From Polycyclovorans sp964425915 (GTDB lineage Bacteria > Pseudomonadota > Gammaproteobacteria > Nevskiales > Nevskiaceae): DNA of 64,000 nt. Location of the stretch: assembly GCA_964425915.1 (NCBI GenBank), contig CAYROO010000003.1:376122-440121 (forward strand), in the 5' to 3' direction. Position 1 is the stretch's first letter. Every line of letters begins with the position of its first letter. The notes under the pieces were generated by a model. That model was not told where the DNA came from. It ran no database searches and worked only from the letters and a program-made list of their open reading frames with translations. The position numbers and the translations under genes were made by a program. Below, in pieces: positions 60,837-64,000 of the stretch.

Positions 60837-61109
60837 TTACTTCTTGGTGGCCTTGTCCGCGTGACCCTTAAACGTACGGGTCGGCGCAAACTCGCCCAGC
60901 TTGTGGCTGATCATGTTGTCGGTGATGAAGACCGGCATGTGCTGACGCCCGTTGTGCACCTGGATGGTCAAACCGACCATGTCAGGAGTCACCATCGAGC
61001 GACGCGACCAGGTCTTGATCGGCTTCTTCACACGGGCATTCGCCAACTCTTCCACCTTCTTCGCGAGGTGATGATCGACAAACGGCCCTTTCTTGATTGA
61101 ACGCGGCAT
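60837..61109 (-). CDS. rpsS: 30S ribosomal protein S19
   Basis: The 90-residue protein starts MPRSIKKGPFVDHHLAKKVE and has HNGRQHMPVFITDNMISHKL and LGEFAPTRTFKGHADK, all S19 hallmarks. It sits in the 30S head with S13. It lies 10 bp after rplB. Confidence 0.99.
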   Translation of the reverse strand: MPRSIKKGPFVDHHLAKKVEELANARVKKPIKTWSRRSMVTPDMVGLTIQVHNGRQHMPVFITDNMISHKLGEFAPTRTFKGHADKATKK

Positions 61110-61119
61110 GGCCTAGTCC

Positions 61120-61953
61120 TTACTTCTTCTTGTGACGGCTACGCACGATGAACTGCTGCGTGCGCTTGTTATTGCGGGTCTTGAGGCCCTTGGTCTGCTG
61201 ACCCCAAGGCGTCACAGGGTGCGGGTTACCCTGACCGGACCGCCCTTCACCACCACCGTGCGGGTGGTCAACCGGGTTCATGACGACGCCGCGGACGGTC
61301 GGGCGGATGCCCTTCCAGCGCTTGGCGCCGGCCTTGCCGTACTGGCGCAGGTTGTGGTCGGCGTTGCTGACTTCACCAATGGTCGCGCGGCATTCGGTCA
61401 ACACCTTGCGCATCTCGCCGGAGCGCAGACGCACCGTGGCGTACTGACCTTCGCGAGCGACCAGCTGAACCGCAGCGCCGGCGGACCGGGCGATCTGCGC
61501 GCCCTTGCCGGGACGCATCTCGATGCAATGGATCGTCGAACCGACCGGGATGTTGCGAATCGGCAGGCAGTTGCCGGCCTTGATCGGTGCTTCGGCACCG
61601 TTCTGCAGCACGTCGCCAGCGGCCACGCCGCGCGGTGCGATGATGTACCGCCGCTCGCCGTCTGCGAACAGCAGCAGGGCGATGTGCGCCGAACGGTTGG
61701 GGTCATACTCGATGCGTTCGACCTTGGCGGGAATACCGTCCTTGGCGCGCTTGAAGTCGACCATCCGGTAGTGCTGCTTGTGACCGCCGCCCTTGTGGCG
61801 CGTGGTCATGTGGCCGTTGTTGTTGCGGCCGCCGGAATGGCTCTTCTTTTCGAGCAGGGGCGCGTACGGCGCACCCTTGTGCAGGCCCGGGGTCACCACG
61901 CGGACAACGTGACGCTGTCCGGGCGACGTGGGCTTCATCTGGATCAATGCCAT
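61120..61953 (-). CDS. rplB: 50S ribosomal protein L2
   Basis: The 277-residue protein includes GHKQHYRMVDFKRAKDGIPA and the peptidyl-transferase-proximal GVVMNPVDHPHGGGEGRSGQ, in which the conserved His (HPHGG) is intact. Length is typical (~275). It lies 14 bp after rplW. Confidence 0.99.
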   Translation of the reverse strand: MALIQMKPTSPGQRHVVRVVTPGLHKGAPYAPLLEKKSHSGGRNNNGHMTTRHKGGGHKQHYRMVDFKRAKDGIPAKVERIEYDPNRSAHIALLLFADGERRYIIAPRGVAAGDVLQNGAEAPIKAGNCLPIRNIPVGSTIHCIEMRPGKGAQIARSAGAAVQLVAREGQYATVRLRSGEMRKVLTECRATIGEVSNADHNLRQYGKAGAKRWKGIRPTVRGVVMNPVDHPHGGGEGRSGQGNPHPVTPWGQQTKGLKTRNNKRTQQFIVRSRHKKK

Positions 61954-61967
61954 GACTGTGTCGTCCT

Positions 61968-62267
61968 TTAGTTCGCGTTGCCGACGAAGTCGATTTCCTG
62001 GCCGGCGGCCAGAGTGACGTAGGCCTTCTTCCAGTCGGATCGACGGCCCATGCGCTGACCGAAGCGCTTGTTCTTACCCTTGACGTTAAGGGTCCGCACG
62101 GCGGTCACCTTGACGTTGAAAAGGGTTTCCACCGCGGTCCTGATCTCGACCTTGTCAGCGTCGCCGGCCACCTTGAACACGGCCTGGTTGGCCTTCTCGG
62201 CCACACGGCTCGCCTTCTCCGAGATCATCGGCGCAAGAATGATTTGATGGATGCGTTCTGCGTTCAT
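61968..62267 (-). CDS. rplW: 50S ribosomal protein L23
   Basis: The 99-residue protein starts MNAERIHQIILAPMISEKAS, and GKNKRFGQRMGRRSDWKKAY is the L23 core loop. The ATG at 62267 is preferred: it overlaps the rplD stop as ATGA and aligns with the family start, while an ATG three codons earlier (62276) lies further inside rplD. L23 forms the docking site for trigger factor at the exit tunnel. Confidence 0.98.
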   Translation of the reverse strand: MNAERIHQIILAPMISEKASRVAEKANQAVFKVAGDADKVEIRTAVETLFNVKVTAVRTLNVKGKNKRFGQRMGRRSDWKKAYVTLAAGQEIDFVGNAN

Positions 62268-62866
62268 GACAGCCATGCCTCGAGCTTTTTCACCGCGTCG
62301 CTGGTCATCAGCACCTTCTGGTGACGCAGCAGCGCCACCGGATTGATGCCCTCGACGTCGCAGACGGCCACGTGCGGCACATTGCGAGCGGACAGGTACA
62401 GGTTGCGGTCGACTTCACCGGTGACGATCAGCAGATCGTGGCTGCCGACGCGATCCAGCTGGCTGAGCAAGCCCTTGGTCTTGGGCGCATCGACCGAGAA
62501 CTGATCATCGATCATCAGATTGCCGGTGCGCAGCAACTCAGAGACGATGGAGCGAAGGGCGCCGCGGTACATCTTGCGGTTGACCTTCTGCGAGAAATCA
62601 CGCGGCACTGCTGCGAAGGTCTTACCACCCCCACGCCACAGGGGCGAGCGAATGGAGCCCGCGCGCGCGCGGCCGGTGCCTTTCTGCTTCCAGGGCTTCT
62701 TGCCGCCGCCGGACACCATGGCCTTTGACTTCTGCGCCTTGGTGCCGGCGCGGCCGCCGTTCATATAGGCGGTCACGACCTGGTGCACCAGTGCTTCTTT
62801 GTATTCGACCCCGAAGACCGCGTCGGAGACGCTCAGGGATCCAGCGTTGTTCATTTGAATATCCAT
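62264..62866 (-). CDS. rplD: 50S ribosomal protein L4
   Basis: The 200-residue protein has ALVHQVVTAYMNGGRAGTKA and KKPWKQKGTGRARAGSIRSP, the tunnel-lining loop of L4. In E. coli L4 also represses the S10 operon through a ~170-nt leader; the leader predicted here is only ~37 nt, so that mechanism probably does not apply. It lies 22 bp after rplC. Confidence 0.99.
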   Translation of the reverse strand: MDIQMNNAGSLSVSDAVFGVEYKEALVHQVVTAYMNGGRAGTKAQKSKAMVSGGGKKPWKQKGTGRARAGSIRSPLWRGGGKTFAAVPRDFSQKVNRKMYRGALRSIVSELLRTGNLMIDDQFSVDAPKTKGLLSQLDRVGSHDLLIVTGEVDRNLYLSARNVPHVAVCDVEGINPVALLRHQKVLMTSDAVKKLEAWLS

Positions 62867-62888
62867 TTGCCGTTTTTCCCCAGTGAAA

Positions 62889-63527
62889 TCAGCCCTTCAC
62901 CGTGGGGCGCACGATGACGTTTCCGTTCTCGGCACCCGGCACCGCGCCCTTTACCAGCAGCAGGTTGCGTTCGAGGTCCACCTTGACCAGGTCGAGGTTG
63001 AGCGTGGTGACACGCTTGTTCCCCATCTGACCGGCCATCTTCTTGTTCTTCCACACTTTGCCCGGGGTCTGGCGCTGGCCGATGGAACCCGGTGCACGGT
63101 GCGAAAGCGAGTTACCGTGCGTGGCGCGACCACCGCCGAAGCCGTAGCGCTTGACCACACCGGCAAAACCCTTACCGATGCTGGTACCGGTCACGTCAAC
63201 GCGCTTCACTTCAGAGAAGGCGTCGACCTTGATCTCGGCACCGGCCTGCATCCCTTCGAGCTCACCCGCATCAAGGCGGATCTCCCAAAGGCCGCGGCCT
63301 GCTTCAACGCCAGCCTTTGCATAATGGCCGGCCACCGCCTTGGTCAGGCGGCTGGTTTTCTGCTCGCCGACAGCCACCTGCACGGCGTTGTAGCCGTCGC
63401 TGTCAAGCGTCTTGACCTGAGTCACGCGATTGGGCGCGCACTCGATGACCGTGACGGGCACTGCCTCACCGGCGTCGGTAAAGACCCGGGTCATGCCCAC
63501 CTTGCGTCCAATGATGGAAATCGTCAT
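62889..63527 (-). CDS. rplC: 50S ribosomal protein L3
   Basis: The 212-residue protein starts MTISIIGRKVGMTRVFTDAG and has GKGFAGVVKRYGFGGGRATH, HRAPGSIGQRQTPGKVWKNK and KMAGQMGNKRVTTLNLDLVK, which together are diagnostic for L3. It includes the Gln that PrmB methylates in related organisms (GSIGQRQTPG). It lies 14 bp after rpsJ. Confidence 0.99.
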   Translation of the reverse strand: MTISIIGRKVGMTRVFTDAGEAVPVTVIECAPNRVTQVKTLDSDGYNAVQVAVGEQKTSRLTKAVAGHYAKAGVEAGRGLWEIRLDAGELEGMQAGAEIKVDAFSEVKRVDVTGTSIGKGFAGVVKRYGFGGGRATHGNSLSHRAPGSIGQRQTPGKVWKNKKMAGQMGNKRVTTLNLDLVKVDLERNLLLVKGAVPGAENGNVIVRPTVKG

Positions 63528-63541
63528 GTCCGTGGCCTCCC

Positions 63542-63859
63542 TTAGTTGACGCGGATCTGCACTTCCACGCCCGCCGGAAGGTCGAGCTTGGAAAGGGCAT
63601 CCACGGTCTTTTCGGTGGGGTCCACGATCTGCATGAGCCGCTTGTGCGTGCGGATTTCGTACTGATCACGCGCGTCCTTGTCGACGTGCGGGGACACCAG
63701 GATGGTGAAGCGTTCCTTGCGGGTCGGCAGCGGGATGGGCCCGCGCACGACGGCGCCAGTACGCTTAGCGGTCTCAACGATCTCCTTGGCTGATTTGTCA
63801 ATCAGACGGTGATCGAAGGCCTTAAGCCGGATACGGATAGATTGGCTGGTCGCGGCCAT
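63542..63859 (-). CDS. rpsJ: 30S ribosomal protein S10 (NusE)
   Basis: The 105-residue protein has IRIRLKAFDHRLIDKSAKEI, PLPTRKERFTILVSPHVDKD and YEIRTHKRLMQIVDPTEKTV, the S10 core, which also serves in antitermination complexes as NusE. It is the first gene of the S10 operon and lies 84 bp after tuf with a promoter in between. The ribosome binding site is weak (CTGAGTAATCGC before ATG). Confidence 0.99.
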   Translation of the reverse strand: MAATSQSIRIRLKAFDHRLIDKSAKEIVETAKRTGAVVRGPIPLPTRKERFTILVSPHVDKDARDQYEIRTHKRLMQIVDPTEKTVDALSKLDLPAGVEVQIRVN

Positions 63860-63893
63860 GCGATTACTCAGGTCTTAAAGAGCGGAACAAAAC

Positions 63894-63918
63894 GGGGCGC
63901 GGATTATAACCGCGCCCC
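63894..63918. promoter_or_regulatory. GC-rich inverted repeat around the rpsJ -10 box
   Basis: Perfect 9-bp arms GGGGCGCGG (63894-63902) and CCGCGCCCC (63910-63918) enclose ATTATAA, which is the -10 box on the minus strand. For a transcript coming from tuf this is also a hairpin followed by GTTTTGTT, so it may stop part of the tuf transcription. For the S10 promoter it means a GC-only discriminator. Confidence 0.65.
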
Positions 63919-63931
63919 GTGAACTTGTGAA
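63903..63931 (-). promoter_or_regulatory. Sigma-70 promoter of the S10 operon (rpsJ)
   Basis: On the minus strand TTCACA (63931-63926), a 17-bp spacer and a perfect TATAAT (63908-63903) form a strong sigma-70 promoter. The predicted start near 63896 gives a leader of about 37 nt before rpsJ. Confidence 0.8.
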
Positions 63932-63943
63932 GCGTTTTTTTCG

Positions 63944-64000
63944 TCAGTCGACGATCTTCGTCACCACGCCGGCGCCGACCGTGCGGCCACCTTCACGGAT
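63944..64000 (-). CDS. tuf: Elongation factor Tu, C-terminal fragment
   Basis: The last 18 codons before the stop encode IREGGRTVGAGVVTKIVD, the C-terminal end of EF-Tu (usually AIREGGRTVGAGVVxKI). The gene continues beyond the right edge of the window. It stands directly upstream of rpsJ, the usual position of one of the tuf copies (after rpsL-rpsG-fusA). Confidence 0.95.
   Translation of the reverse strand: MREGGRTVGAGVVTKIVD

Noticed and set aside
63934..63942. T-run after tuf as plus-strand terminator
   Set aside because: The T-run reads on the plus strand, but no plus-strand gene ends here, and no stem precedes it.

Overview
The window is GC-rich chromosomal DNA from a Gram-negative proteobacterium, most likely a gammaproteobacterium. 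The evidence is the Lpt/Kds lipopolysaccharide cluster, a TtpC-type TonB system, the complete S10-spc-alpha ribosomal cluster, and outer-membrane receptor, autotransporter and DUF1302/DUF1329 genes. An environmental lineage such as Nevskiales/Solimonadaceae would fit the gene families, but the sequence alone does not prove this. No tRNA, rRNA, insertion sequence, phage or CRISPR array was seen.

Left part, about 1-9500. After the truncated start of a LON-domain protein comes a cell-surface-signalling locus read on the minus strand: an ECF sigma factor, a FecR-type anti-sigma factor, a very large TonB-dependent receptor with an STN signalling domain, a classical autotransporter and a small outer-membrane barrel. 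The same 32-bp bipartite motif (two identical blocks, 12 bp and 10 bp, with exactly 10 bp between them) lies upstream of both the sigma gene and the receptor gene. I interpret it as the promoter recognised by this sigma factor. REP-like palindromes bracket the receptor-autotransporter unit.

Metabolic part, about 9500-27200. An ArsC-like protein and a small conserved protein precede thiC, which has a well-formed TPP riboswitch and a hairpin over its ribosome binding site. Divergent from thiC is amt, with a sigma-54 promoter and a translationally coupled gene of unknown function. A DUF1302/DUF1329 pair follows. Then comes a tightly packed minus-strand series: an ABC-2 exporter, ibaG, murA, hisG, hisD, a Na/Pi cotransporter, a two-domain PPK2 kinase, rlmJ and a Nudix hydrolase.

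Middle part, about 27200-50300. Photolyase, an RsmB-family methyltransferase, yrbG, kdsD, kdsC, lptC, lptA and lptB run on the plus strand, joined mostly by start/stop overlaps. Convergent to them is a lipoprotein with a collagen-like stalk and a duplicated DUF4394 domain. Next come ssb, an MFS transporter, divergent uvrA, an oligopeptide ABC operon with a single ATPase, and the operon DUF3450-ttpC-exbB-exbD-tonB-TPR, with a possible Fur box in front. This last operon could energise the receptor at the left end.

Right part, about 50300-64000. The full ribosomal cluster runs on the minus strand from the end of tuf to rplQ, including the 37-residue rpmJ. Two strong sigma-70-like promoters are visible, in front of rpsJ and of rpsM. 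Both have GC-rich start regions inside inverted repeats. A UUCG-loop terminator follows rplQ.
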